Counted from the first letter of the stretch, positions 1 through 6,943 are shown. The stretch: 8,514 nucleotides of DNA from an uncultured Bordetella sp. (GCA_937881145.1 CALGFL010000083.1:1-8514), one strand, 5' to 3'. Notes: generated from the letters alone by a model not told the origin. Translations and numbers: made by a program.

Positions 1-1
1 G

Positions 2-388
2 GATGTGTCCAAGGACCAGACGCTGGAGTATCTTCGCACGCGCAAGCAGTTCGGCGTGCCCATCGGCAGCTTCCAGGCTTTGCAGCATCGCATGGCCGAC
101 CGTCTGCTGGCGCTCGCCCAGGCCCGATCGGCCGTGCTCCCCGCGACGGCGGCCATCGATCAGGACGATCGCGCGCTGCGCGAGCGCGCGCTGTCGGCGG
201 CCAAGTACAGCATTGGACGCATCGGCGCCTTGGTGGCCGAAGAATGCATCCAGTTGCACGGCGGCATAGGCATGACCTGGGAGTTGCCCATGGCGCACTA
301 TGCCAAACGCCTGGTCATGATCGATCATCAGTTCGGCGACCAAGACCACCACCTGGCCCGCTTCATCGACCTGGGCCGGCGGGCATGA
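2..388 (+). CDS. Acyl-CoA dehydrogenase family protein, C-terminal part (5' truncated by window edge)
   Basis: The last 128 residues of a flavin-dependent acyl-CoA dehydrogenase-fold protein are visible; the gene begins upstream of the window, so no start is assigned. The C-terminal helical domain is recognisable from RKQFGVPIGSFQALQHRMAD (visible residues 14-33) and QLHGGIGMTWELPMAHYAKR (84-103), both hallmarks of the family. Family members oxidise acyl-CoA thioesters to 2,3-enoyl-CoA using FAD. Where medium-chain enzymes carry the catalytic Glu (the EGT motif), this protein reads FGD, with Phe at visible residue 111. That resembles the small-subunit (PimD-like) branch, which works as a heteromer with a second dehydrogenase subunit. 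It may therefore be one half of a two-gene enzyme, with the partner probably just upstream. The stop codon overlaps the next start (ATGA), so translation is probably coupled. Family is confident; substrate is unknown. Confidence 0.9.
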   Translation, partial: DVSKDQTLEYLRTRKQFGVPIGSFQALQHRMADRLLALAQARSAVLPATAAIDQDDRALRERALSAAKYSIGRIGALVAEECIQLHGGIGMTWELPMAHYAKRLVMIDHQFGDQDHHLARFIDLGRRA

Positions 389-1206
389 ACGCAAGCAAAC
401 CCATGGGCGGACCGGCGCTGATCTCGCGTCGCGAGGGCGCCGTGCAGGTGCTGAGCAACAACAATCCGCAGGCGCGCAATGCCTTGTCGCCCGGGTTCTA
501 TGCGGCGCTTGCCCAGGCGCTGGCGGATGCCGCGGCCGACCCCGGCGTGGGTGCCGTCGTGCTCGCGGGCGAGGGCGGGCACTTTTGCTCCGGCGGCGAT
601 CTGCGTCAGCTGGCCAGGCGGCGCGAACTCGCTCCCCAGGAGCGCCGCGCCCGGCTCGAAGGGCTGCACGATCTCATCCGCGCCATAGTCGATTTTCCCA
701 AGCCGGTGATTGCGGCGGTGGAAGGTGCGGCGGCCGGGGCCGGCCTGTCGCTGGCCCTGGCTTGCGACATGCTGGTGGCGGCGCGCGACGCCGTGTTTTC
801 CGTGGCTTATGTGAAAGTCGGGCTGACGCCGGACGGCGGCGCCACGGCTTTCCTGGCCGAGCATCTGTCGCGCCAGGTGCTCACCGAACTGTGCTTGACG
901 GGCGAGCGCGTCAGCGGCGAGCGCATGCACGCGCTGGGTGCGGTGAATCGCCTGGCCGAGCCGGGCCAGGCCCTGGCGCAGGCGTTGGAACTGGCCGCAC
1001 GGGTGGCCGCGGGCCCCGAACAGGCCATTGCGCGCATAAAGGCCCTTTGCCGCGCGGCCTACGCCAATACACTGGCGCAGCAGCTCGATGCGGAAGCCGA
1101 ATTCATGGTGCGTTCGCAGGACACCGAAGAGTCGCGCGAGGGCATAGGCGCCTTTCTGCAAAAGCGGCCGCCGGACTACGCCAGGCTGCGCGGGCGCGGC
1201 GGCTGA
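385..1206 (+). CDS. Enoyl-CoA hydratase/isomerase (crotonase) family protein, probably isomerase-like
   Basis: This 273-residue protein is of usual crotonase length. The first oxyanion-hole segment HFCSGGDLRQL lies at residues 66-76 and the second, VEGAAAGAGLSLALACD, at 112-128, followed by VKVGLTPDGGAT at 143-154. Crotonase-fold enzymes act on acyl-CoA double bonds in beta-oxidation and aromatic-acid degradation. The two glutamates of true hydratases are absent by alignment from memory: Ser122 sits at the first position and Tyr142 at the second. Asp150 in the PDGG motif matches the single acid of PaaG-type enoyl-CoA isomerases, so isomerisation is more likely than hydration. I chose the ATG at 385 because it overlaps the upstream stop as ATGA and the family fold begins shortly after it; the reading frame stays open further upstream, but only within the dehydrogenase gene. 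There is no strong Shine-Dalgarno, consistent with coupled translation. Confidence 0.9.
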   Translation: MNASKPMGGPALISRREGAVQVLSNNNPQARNALSPGFYAALAQALADAAADPGVGAVVLAGEGGHFCSGGDLRQLARRRELAPQERRARLEGLHDLIRAIVDFPKPVIAAVEGAAAGAGLSLALACDMLVAARDAVFSVAYVKVGLTPDGGATAFLAEHLSRQVLTELCLTGERVSGERMHALGAVNRLAEPGQALAQALELAARVAAGPEQAIARIKALCRAAYANTLAQQLDAEAEFMVRSQDTEESREGIGAFLQKRPPDYARLRGRGG

Positions 1207-1216
1207 CCGGGGCGAC

Positions 1217-1222
1217 GAGGAG
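1217..1222 (+). promoter_or_regulatory. Ribosome binding site deciding the CoA-transferase start
   Basis: GAGGAG lies 10 nt before the ATG at 1233. The reading frame stays open well upstream into the preceding gene, so this site, together with the family's N-terminus, fixes the start at 1233. Confidence 0.7.
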
Positions 1223-1232
1223 ACAAGACAAT

Positions 1233-2495
1233 ATGAATGCCGGAGCATACGGGATGGCGCAGCAGGGCGGCTTGGATTTTCCGTTGGAAGGCGTGCGCGT
1301 GCTGGATCTGTCGCGCGTGTTCGCCGGCCCGCTTTGCGGGCAGGTGCTGGCCGATTTCGGCGCCGAGGTCGTCAAGGTGGAGTATCCCGGCCGCGGCGAC
1401 GACACGCGCGACTGGGGCATGCGCATCGGCAAGACCGAGACCACCTACTACTCGGCCATGAACCGCAACAAGCGCTCGGTCACGCTGGACCTGCAATCCG
1501 AAGAAGGCGCGCGTCTCGTGCGCGATATGCTGCCACAATTCGACGTGGTGATCCACAACTTCAAGCACGGCGGGGCCGAGAAACTGGGACTGGGCTACGA
1601 ACAGCTCAAGGCCGTCAAGCCGGACCTGATCTATTGCGCCATCTCCGGCTACGACACGTCCGGCCCGCAGGCCGCCCGGCCCGGCTACGATCTGGTCATC
1701 CAGGGCGAGACGGGGCTCATGGCGATCAACGGCGAGGCGGATCAGCCGCCGCTGAAATTCGGCGTCGCCATCGTCGACATGATGACGGGCATGTACGCCG
1801 CGCAGGCCGTGCTGGCCGCGCTGTTTCGCCGCGAGCGCACGGGCCGGGGGCGCCTGATCGAGATGGCGCTGTACGACTGCGGGATCATGATCTCCAGCTA
1901 TTACGCCCTGGACGCCATGCTGCTGGGCCGCGACCCCAGGCGCTACGGCAACGCCCACCCCTCGATCGTGCCTTATGGCATGTTCGAATCGGCCGACGGG
2001 CCGCTCGTCATCACCGTGGGCAATAACGCGCAGTTCGACAAATTCTGCCGGCAAGTGCTGATGCGGCCCGACATCGTCGATGATCCGCGCTACGCTACCA
2101 ATGTCGAGCGCGGCAAGCATAGGGTGGAACTGCTGGCCATGTTGACGGACCTGCTCAAGACCTATCCGCGCGACCTGCTGCTGCAGCGCATGCAGGCCGC
2201 GGGCATACCTTGCGGCAAGGTGCTGGGCCTGCACGAAGCGCTGACGAGCGAGGCCACGCGCCGCGGCGGACTGCTGCGCGAGATGCCGCATCCCGTGGCC
2301 GGCACGACGCACACGTTCGCGCCGCCGTACCGGCTGGACGGCCAGCGCCTGCCCATACGCAATGCGCCGCCCACCCTGGGCGAGGGAACGCGCGACGTGC
2401 TGCGCGATCTGTTGAACCTGTCCGACGCCGAACTGGCGGCTCTGCGCGACCGGGGCGTGCTGACCTTGCCCGAGGCGCCCGCCGCCTGCGGCTAA
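1233..2495 (+). CDS. CaiB/BaiF (class III) CoA-transferase family protein
   Basis: This 420-residue protein has the normal length and layout of class III CoA-transferases, which move CoA from a donor thioester to a carboxylic acid through an enzyme-bound aspartyl anhydride. The N-terminal signature VRVLDLSRVFAGPLCGQ begins at residue 21 and is followed by LADFGAEVVKVE and a NRNKRSVTLDL segment. GYDLVIQGETGLM precedes VDMMTGMYAAQAVLAAL, in which Asp182 corresponds to the catalytic Asp of formyl-CoA transferase (GDSNSGMH context). GRGRLIEMALYD follows. It is 26 nt downstream of the crotonase-fold gene and shares its operon, so it probably supplies or recycles the CoA thioester used by the neighbours. 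It could equally be called an acyl-CoA racemase-like protein, since that activity shares the fold, but the catalytic Asp context favours transferase. The acid substrate cannot be deduced. Confidence 0.92.
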   Translation: MNAGAYGMAQQGGLDFPLEGVRVLDLSRVFAGPLCGQVLADFGAEVVKVEYPGRGDDTRDWGMRIGKTETTYYSAMNRNKRSVTLDLQSEEGARLVRDMLPQFDVVIHNFKHGGAEKLGLGYEQLKAVKPDLIYCAISGYDTSGPQAARPGYDLVIQGETGLMAINGEADQPPLKFGVAIVDMMTGMYAAQAVLAALFRRERTGRGRLIEMALYDCGIMISSYYALDAMLLGRDPRRYGNAHPSIVPYGMFESADGPLVITVGNNAQFDKFCRQVLMRPDIVDDPRYATNVERGKHRVELLAMLTDLLKTYPRDLLLQRMQAAGIPCGKVLGLHEALTSEATRRGGLLREMPHPVAGTTHTFAPPYRLDGQRLPIRNAPPTLGEGTRDVLRDLLNLSDAELAALRDRGVLTLPEAPAACG

Positions 2496-2515
2496 GGCGG
2501 ATCGACCGCACTGCC

Positions 2516-2522
2516 GAGGAAG
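2516..2522 (+). promoter_or_regulatory. Ribosome binding site of the nitronate monooxygenase gene
   Basis: GAGGAAG lies 7 nt before the ATG at 2530, in the 34-nt gap after the CoA-transferase stop. It favours this ATG over the in-frame Met at residue 4. Confidence 0.65.
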
Positions 2523-2529
2523 ACTGTTC

Positions 2530-3450
2530 ATGTCCAGAATGCCTGCCGTATTCCAGAATCTGAGGCTGCCGGTGATCGGCTCGCCGCTTTTCATCATCAG
2601 CACCCCCGCGCTGCTGATCGCGCAGTGCAAGGCCGGCATCGTCGGCGCCATGCCGGCGCTCAATGCCCGGCCCAGTTCGCAGCTCGACGACTGGCTGGCC
2701 GAGATCACGGCCAGCCTGGCCGGCGGCGCGCCCTATGCCATCAACCTGATCGCGCACAAGAGCAACGCCCGCCTGGACGAGGACCTGGCTGTGTGCGAGA
2801 AATACAAGGTGCCCATCGTCGTCACCAGCCTGGGCGCGCGCGAGGAAATCAACCGGGCCGTGCACGCCTGGGGTGGCGTGACCTTGCACGATGTGATTCA
2901 CAACACGTTCGCGCGCAAGGCCATCGAGAAGGGCGCCGACGGGCTGATCGCCGTGGCGGCCGGCGCGGGCGGCCACGCCGGCACGCGCAGCCCTTTTGCG
3001 CTGGTGCAGGAGATCCGGCAATGGTTCGACGGCCCGTTGGTGCTGTCGGGCGCCATCGCCAGCGGCGGCGCCATCCTGGCCGCCCGAGCCATGGGCGCGG
3101 ACCTTGCCTACATCGGCTCGCCCTTCATCGCCACGCGGGAGGCCAACGCCTCGGACGCTTACAAGCAGGCGATCGTGGACGCGACCTCGGACGACATCGT
3201 CTACAGCAATCTTTTTACCGGCGTGCATGGCAATTACCTGGCCGCCTCGATACGCAATGCCGGCCTGGATCCGGACAATCTGCCTTCGGATGCGCGCGAT
3301 TACGCGGCCGGCGCGCCCAGGCCGTGGAAAGATATCTGGGGTTCGGGGCAGGGGATCGGGGTCGTCGACAAGGTAGTGCCGGCCGCCGCGCTCATAGACA
3401 GGTTGGCCGGGGAATACCGGGCCGCCCGGGCGCGGCTTGTGGCGTCGTGA
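2530..3450 (+). CDS. Nitronate monooxygenase family FMN-dependent oxidoreductase
   Basis: This 306-residue TIM-barrel flavoprotein belongs to the nitronate monooxygenase / 2-nitropropane dioxygenase family, whose members oxidise alkyl nitronates with FMN and O2; some relatives are NADH:quinone reductases. The N-terminal strand LPVIGSPLFIIS (residues 13-24) and KAGIVGAMPALNAR (34-47) match the family. GAGGHAGTRSPFALVQEIR starts at 145 and includes His149, equivalent to the conserved active-site His. The FMN phosphate-binding part follows as SGAIASGGAILAARAMGADLAYIGSPFIAT, and WGSGQGIGVVD lies near the C-terminus. It is the last gene of the operon, ending 15 nt before the terminator palindrome. 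Family members often sit in acyl-CoA catabolic clusters of Proteobacteria without a proven nitronate substrate, so the real job here may be a different flavin oxidation. Family assignment is firm; substrate is not. Confidence 0.92.
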   Translation: MSRMPAVFQNLRLPVIGSPLFIISTPALLIAQCKAGIVGAMPALNARPSSQLDDWLAEITASLAGGAPYAINLIAHKSNARLDEDLAVCEKYKVPIVVTSLGAREEINRAVHAWGGVTLHDVIHNTFARKAIEKGADGLIAVAAGAGGHAGTRSPFALVQEIRQWFDGPLVLSGAIASGGAILAARAMGADLAYIGSPFIATREANASDAYKQAIVDATSDDIVYSNLFTGVHGNYLAASIRNAGLDPDNLPSDARDYAAGAPRPWKDIWGSGQGIGVVDKVVPAAALIDRLAGEYRAARARLVAS

Positions 3451-3465
3451 CAGGCCGGTTCGGGC

Positions 3466-3501
3466 AAAAAAATCGGGGCTGCGCGCAGCCCCGATTTTTT
3501 T
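3466..3501. terminator. Bidirectional intrinsic terminator between convergent operons
   Basis: A perfect 36-nt inverted repeat, with arms 3466-3483 and 3484-3501. Its GC core (CGGGGCTGCG and complement) is flanked by A7 on the left and T7 on the right. Read on either strand it gives a strong GC hairpin followed by a U-run. It sits 15 nt after the monooxygenase stop and 25 nt past the secF stop on the other strand, so it can end both transcripts. Confidence 0.93.
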
Positions 3502-3526
3502 CCAAAACGGTCAACAGCTTGGCAGG

Positions 3527-4465
3527 TCAGGAAAGCAATTCGCTCTCGTCCTTCTTCACCTGCTTGATCAGGTCCTCTCGCTTGACCCCCATCCACATGG
3601 CCAGGGCCGCGGCCACGAAGACCGAAGAATAGATGCCGAAGCAGATGCCGATGGTCAGCGCCAGGGCGAAGTAGTGCAGCGTCGGTCCGCCCAGGAACAG
3701 CATGGACAGCACCATTACCTGGGTACACGCGTGAGTGATGATGGTGCGGGAAATCGTCTGCGTGATCGCGCTGTTGATCACCTCGCGCACGCTCGCCTTG
3801 CGCATCTTGCGGAAGTTTTCGCGGATCCGGTCCATGATCACCACGGACTCGTTCACCGAATAACCCAGCACCGCCAGCACGCCCGCCAGCACCGAGAGCG
3901 AGAACTCCCATTGGAAGAACGCGAAAAAGCCCAGGATGATGACCACGTCGTGCAGGTTGGCCAGCACCCCGGACACGGCGAACTTCCATTCGAAACGGAA
4001 AGCAAGGTAGATGACGATGCCGACCACCACCACCAGGAGCGCCATCAGGCCGTTGTGGAACAACTCCTTGCCCACCTGCGGGCCGACGAACTCGACGCTG
4101 CGCAGTTCCACCGTGGGATCGGCGGCCTTGAGCGAGCCCAGCACCGCGTCGCTCTGTGCCGACGACGTCTGGCCGTGGACCAGCGGCAGGCGGATCATCA
4201 CGTCGCGCGAGGTGCCGAAACTCTGCACCTGGAAGTCGTTGGGGTTGTAGCCCAGCTTGGTCATGGCATCGCGCACCTCTTCCAGCTGGACGGTTTGCGC
4301 GTAGTGCACTTCCATCACCGTGCCGCCGGTGAACTCGATGGACAGGTGAAAGCCCCGGGTCACGATGAAGAACACCGCCGCCAGGAACGTGATCAGGCTG
4401 ATGATGTTCAGCACCAGCGCGTGGCGCATGAAGGGGATGCTGCGATGAATCCGGAAAAATTCCAT
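3527..4465 (-). CDS. secF: Protein translocase subunit SecF
   Basis: SecF is an inner-membrane partner of SecD; the SecDF complex uses the proton motive force to help proteins leave SecYEG on the periplasmic side. From the ATG at 4465 the protein has 312 residues (E. coli SecF has 323). TM1 is about residues 16-35, followed by the P4 periplasmic domain with FTGGTVMEV. A five-helix C-terminal bundle starts near residue 140 and carries ANLHDVVIILGFF (His172, Asp173), GYSVNESVVIMDRIREN (Glu206) and TISRTIITH (Arg240). An in-frame ATG at 4492 would add nine residues (MSNPPTEKT). I prefer 4465 because relatives begin MEFFRI, GAGAAAA (4468-4474) lies just before it, and the 4492 ATG has only a G-run touching it and lies in a hairpin. 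The gene is last in the yajC-secD-secF group, and its stop is 25 nt from the terminator palindrome. Confidence 0.95.
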   Translation of the reverse strand: MEFFRIHRSIPFMRHALVLNIISLITFLAAVFFIVTRGFHLSIEFTGGTVMEVHYAQTVQLEEVRDAMTKLGYNPNDFQVQSFGTSRDVMIRLPLVHGQTSSAQSDAVLGSLKAADPTVELRSVEFVGPQVGKELFHNGLMALLVVVVGIVIYLAFRFEWKFAVSGVLANLHDVVIILGFFAFFQWEFSLSVLAGVLAVLGYSVNESVVIMDRIRENFRKMRKASVREVINSAITQTISRTIITHACTQVMVLSMLFLGGPTLHYFALALTIGICFGIYSSVFVAAALAMWMGVKREDLIKQVKKDESELLS

Positions 4466-4477
4466 GGTTTTCTCAGT

Positions 4478-4498
4478 CGGGGGATTGGACATCCCCCG
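4478..4498 (-). other. Inverted repeat covering the upstream secF ATG
   Basis: A perfect 8-bp stem (4478-4485 with 4491-4498) has a 5-nt loop. On the coding strand it encloses the alternative ATG at 4490-4492 and ends 3 nt before the weak Shine-Dalgarno of the ATG at 4465. It could set SecF translation level or simply hide the upstream start. The stem is directly visible; any regulatory role is inference. Confidence 0.45.
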
Positions 4499-4518
4499 CA
4501 GGCATCAATCTAGGTGGA

Positions 4519-6477
4519 TCACTGTTTGGCCGAAGCCTTGGTGGGCGTTTTCTTGGCCGCGGTTTTGGCGGCCGGCTTGTCGGCGCCGCCGGCATTGCCT
4601 GCCTTGGGCGGAGTCCAGACCGTGCCGATGGAGATCTTGGCCAGCTTGCGCTGGCGGCCATACCAGAAGTTGGCCAGGGCGCGCACGCCGACCACCGCCG
4701 AGAACATCGAGGTGATGATGCCCAGGCAGTGCACCACCGCGAAACCGCGCACCGGACCCGAGCCGAAGGCCAGCAGCGACAGGCCCACGATCAGCGTAGT
4801 GATGTTCGAGTCGAGGATGGTGCCCCAGGCGCGCTCGAAGCCCTGGGAGATGGCCTGCTGCGGCGTGGCGCCGTTGCGCAGCTCTTCGCGTATGCGCTCG
4901 TTGATCAGCACGTTCGAGTCGATGGCCATGCCCAGCGTGAGCGCGATCGCCGCGATGCCGGGTAGGGTCAAAGTGGCCTGCAGCATCGAAAGCACCGCCA
5001 GCAGCAGGAGCAGGTTGAACGACAGGCCCAGCGTCGAGAACAGCCCGAACACGTGGTAGTAGATGAGGATGAAGATCGCGATGGCGATGAAGCCGTAGAG
5101 CGTGGAGTGAAAGCCCTTGGCAATATTGTCGGCGCCCAGGCTGGGGCCGATGGTGCGCTCTTCGATAATGCTCATGGGCGCGGCGAGCGAGCCGGCGCGC
5201 AGCAGCAGGGCCGTGTCGGCGGCCTCTTCGGCCGTCATGCTGCCCGAAATCTGCACCTGGCCGCCGTCGATCTCGGCGCGGATGACAGGCGCGGTGACGA
5301 CCTCGCCTTTGCCGTTTTCGAACAGCAGGATGGCCATGCGCTTGCCGATGTTGTCGCGCGTGACGTCGCGGAAGATGCGCGAACCCTTGTCATCGAGCGT
5401 GAGGTTCACGGCGGGCTGCTGCGTTTGTGGGTCGCGGCCGGCCTGGGCGTTCTGCAGGTTCTGGCCGGTAAGGATCACCTGGCGGCGCACCAGAATCGGG
5501 CGGCCGTCGCGGTCGGTGTAGCGCTCGAGGCCAAAGGGCACGGTGCCGCCGGAGAGCGCGGCCATGGCCGAGGCCGAGTCGTCGACCATGCGGATCTGCA
5601 GCGTGGCGGTGCGGCCCAGCATTTCCTTGGCCTTGGCGATGTCCTGCACGCCGGGCAGCTCGACCACGATGCGGTCCGAGCCCTGCTGCTGGATGACGGG
5701 TTCGGCCACGCCCAGTTCGTTGATGCGGTTGTGCAGCGTCGCGATGTTCTGCGTGATGGCCGCGTTCTGTACCTGGGTGATGGCCGCCGAGGCCAGTTCC
5801 CCGTTCAGCAGGAACTTGCCGGCATCTTCGCTGGCGGTGAGCTGCAGCTCGGGCATGCGGCTGCGCAACTCATCGCGCGCCTTGCTGCGGTCGTCCGCGC
5901 TGGCGAAGGCCGCGGTGACCGACTGGCCGGTGCGTTCGACGCTGCTGACGGCGATCTTGTTGTCGCGCAAGGCGCTGCGGATGTCGCCGGCCAGCGCGTC
6001 GTAGCGCGCGGTCAGCGCGCCCTTCATGTCGACCTGCAGCAGGAAGTGCACGCCGCCGCGCAAGTCCAGGCCCAGGTACATGGGGCGGGGCTCGAAGAAG
6101 CCGAGCGAACGCATCCAGGGGGGCGAGGCGGGTATCAGGTTCAGCGCGACGGTGTAGTGCGGATCGCTGCGGTCGGTGTTGAGCGCGTGGTCCAGGGCGT
6201 CGCGCGCGGCCAATTGCTGGTCGGTATTGGCATAGCGCACGCGGATGGTGCCGAGCGTGCCGTTCTGCGCATAGAAGATGCTGACGGGCGACAGCTTGGC
6301 GGCGTCGAGGATCTGCCGGATCTGCTCCACCATGTCCGGGGTGACCTTGACGACGGCCTTGGCGCTGGACACCTGCACGGCAGGCGCTTCGCCGTAGAAA
6401 TTGGGCAGCGTGTAGATCAGGCCGATCACGAGCGCGGCGAGCACCGTGATGTATTTCCAGAGAGGGTAGCGGTTCAT
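4519..6477 (-). CDS. secD: Protein translocase subunit SecD
   Basis: SecD forms the proton-driven SecDF accessory complex of the Sec pathway in the inner membrane. This copy has 652 residues (615 in E. coli). TM1 is about residues 8-27 after the typical MNRYPLWKY start. The large periplasmic P1 region follows, with LGLDLRGGVHFLLQVD at 135-150 and VIQQQGSDRIVVELPGV at 261-277. The membrane bundle begins near 457. GMAIDSNVLINERIREEL at 516-533 contains Asp520, matching the essential Asp519 of E. coli. The C-terminal tail from about 622 is rich in Lys, Ala, Thr and Pro and accounts for part of the extra length. No Shine-Dalgarno is visible before the ATG; the start rests on the conserved N-terminus. 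secF follows after 53 nt and yajC lies 116 nt upstream, the standard order. Confidence 0.97.
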   Translation of the reverse strand: MNRYPLWKYITVLAALVIGLIYTLPNFYGEAPAVQVSSAKAVVKVTPDMVEQIRQILDAAKLSPVSIFYAQNGTLGTIRVRYANTDQQLAARDALDHALNTDRSDPHYTVALNLIPASPPWMRSLGFFEPRPMYLGLDLRGGVHFLLQVDMKGALTARYDALAGDIRSALRDNKIAVSSVERTGQSVTAAFASADDRSKARDELRSRMPELQLTASEDAGKFLLNGELASAAITQVQNAAITQNIATLHNRINELGVAEPVIQQQGSDRIVVELPGVQDIAKAKEMLGRTATLQIRMVDDSASAMAALSGGTVPFGLERYTDRDGRPILVRRQVILTGQNLQNAQAGRDPQTQQPAVNLTLDDKGSRIFRDVTRDNIGKRMAILLFENGKGEVVTAPVIRAEIDGGQVQISGSMTAEEAADTALLLRAGSLAAPMSIIEERTIGPSLGADNIAKGFHSTLYGFIAIAIFILIYYHVFGLFSTLGLSFNLLLLLAVLSMLQATLTLPGIAAIALTLGMAIDSNVLINERIREELRNGATPQQAISQGFERAWGTILDSNITTLIVGLSLLAFGSGPVRGFAVVHCLGIITSMFSAVVGVRALANFWYGRQRKLAKISIGTVWTPPKAGNAGGADKPAAKTAAKKTPTKASAKQ

Positions 6478-6521
6478 TGCCGGCAGGGAGAATTGAGCGG
6501 CGCTTCGGGCCGGATGGCAAA

Positions 6522-6544
6522 GCCGCCGCGAAAGACGCGGCGGC
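6522..6544 (-). other. GC-rich hairpin in the yajC-secD gap
   Basis: A perfect 9-bp stem (GCCGCCGCG with CGCGGCGGC) and 5-nt loop, 44 nt upstream of the secD ATG. On the coding strand it is followed by only three T residues, so it is at best a weak attenuator; it could instead be an mRNA processing or stability element. The rest of the 116-nt gap shows nothing else apart from the short repeat listed at 6580-6591. Confidence 0.4.
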
Positions 6545-6579
6545 GCTTGGGTTCTCGCGGATCGTGGCCGGGTAGGCGG

Positions 6580-6591
6580 TTCGGATCCGGG
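6580..6591 (-). repeat. 12-nt repeat after the yajC stop (copy 1)
   Basis: CCCGGATCCGAA on the coding strand, starting 2 nt after the yajC stop codon. The identical 12-mer occurs downstream of tgt at 7038-7049. It contains the palindrome CGGATCCG. Function unknown; chance or a small dispersed motif are both possible. Confidence 0.4.
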
Positions 6592-6593
6592 TC

Positions 6594-6935
6594 TTACAGG
6601 GCCTTGATGGTGCCCTTGGGCAGCACGCCGGTGACGGCGCTCTTTTGCAGCACGACTTCGATCGGCTTGTCGGCCAGTTCGGCCACTTCGGCGATGACGT
6701 GGGTGTCGGTGACCTTGGTGACCTTGCCCAGCAGGCCGCCCGAAGTGACGATTTCGTCGCCCTTGGCCAGGGCCGAGATCATGTTGCGGGTTTCTTTCTG
6801 GCGCTTCATCTGCGGACGGATCATCAGGAAATAGAGGATCACGAACATCAGCCGGATGGGCAGCATGCTCATGAGCGAATTGCCAGTGCCGGTGGCCTGG
6901 CCCAGGATGAGCGTTGCGTTGTTGAGGACGGACAT
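6594..6935 (-). CDS. yajC: Sec translocon accessory complex subunit YajC
   Basis: YajC is a small single-span inner-membrane protein that associates with SecDF at the Sec translocon. The 113-residue length matches the family (110 in E. coli). A short N-terminus precedes the hydrophobic segment at about residues 21-39, then the signature YFLMIRPQMKRQKE at 35-48, and a cytoplasmic beta domain with GDEIVTSGGLLGKVTKV and a conserved C-terminal part. The start is supported by GGAG at 6944-6947, 8 nt before the ATG. An Arg (residue 28) sits inside the otherwise hydrophobic span, which is unexpected. It lies between tgt and secD in the usual order and is probably cotranscribed with both, perhaps with extra input from its own leader region. 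Confidence 0.95.
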   Translation of the reverse strand: MSVLNNATLILGQATGTGNSLMSMLPIRLMFVILYFLMIRPQMKRQKETRNMISALAKGDEIVTSGGLLGKVTKVTDTHVIAEVAELADKPIEVVLQKSAVTGVLPKGTIKAL

Positions 6936-6943
6936 GTCGGTGG

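Noticed and set aside
585..1232. N-terminal extension of the CoA-transferase frame
   Set aside because: It overlaps the crotonase-fold gene and encodes Arg/Gly-rich shadow sequence; a good ribosome binding site and the family N-terminus support the ATG at 1233.
1176..2708. 510-codon open frame on the - strand opposite the CoA-transferase
   Set aside because: It runs across gene boundaries on the other strand, has His/Arg/Gln-rich shadow composition and shows no recognisable domain.
3437..4513. 358-codon open frame on the + strand opposite secF
   Set aside because: It starts inside the monooxygenase gene, reads through the terminator and is a shadow of secF with Asp/His/Gln-rich composition.
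5053..6834. 593-codon open frame on the + strand opposite secD
   Set aside because: It is antisense to secD, which has every family motif. The translation is a Gly/Ala/Val/Arg/His-rich low-complexity shadow typical of high-GC DNA.
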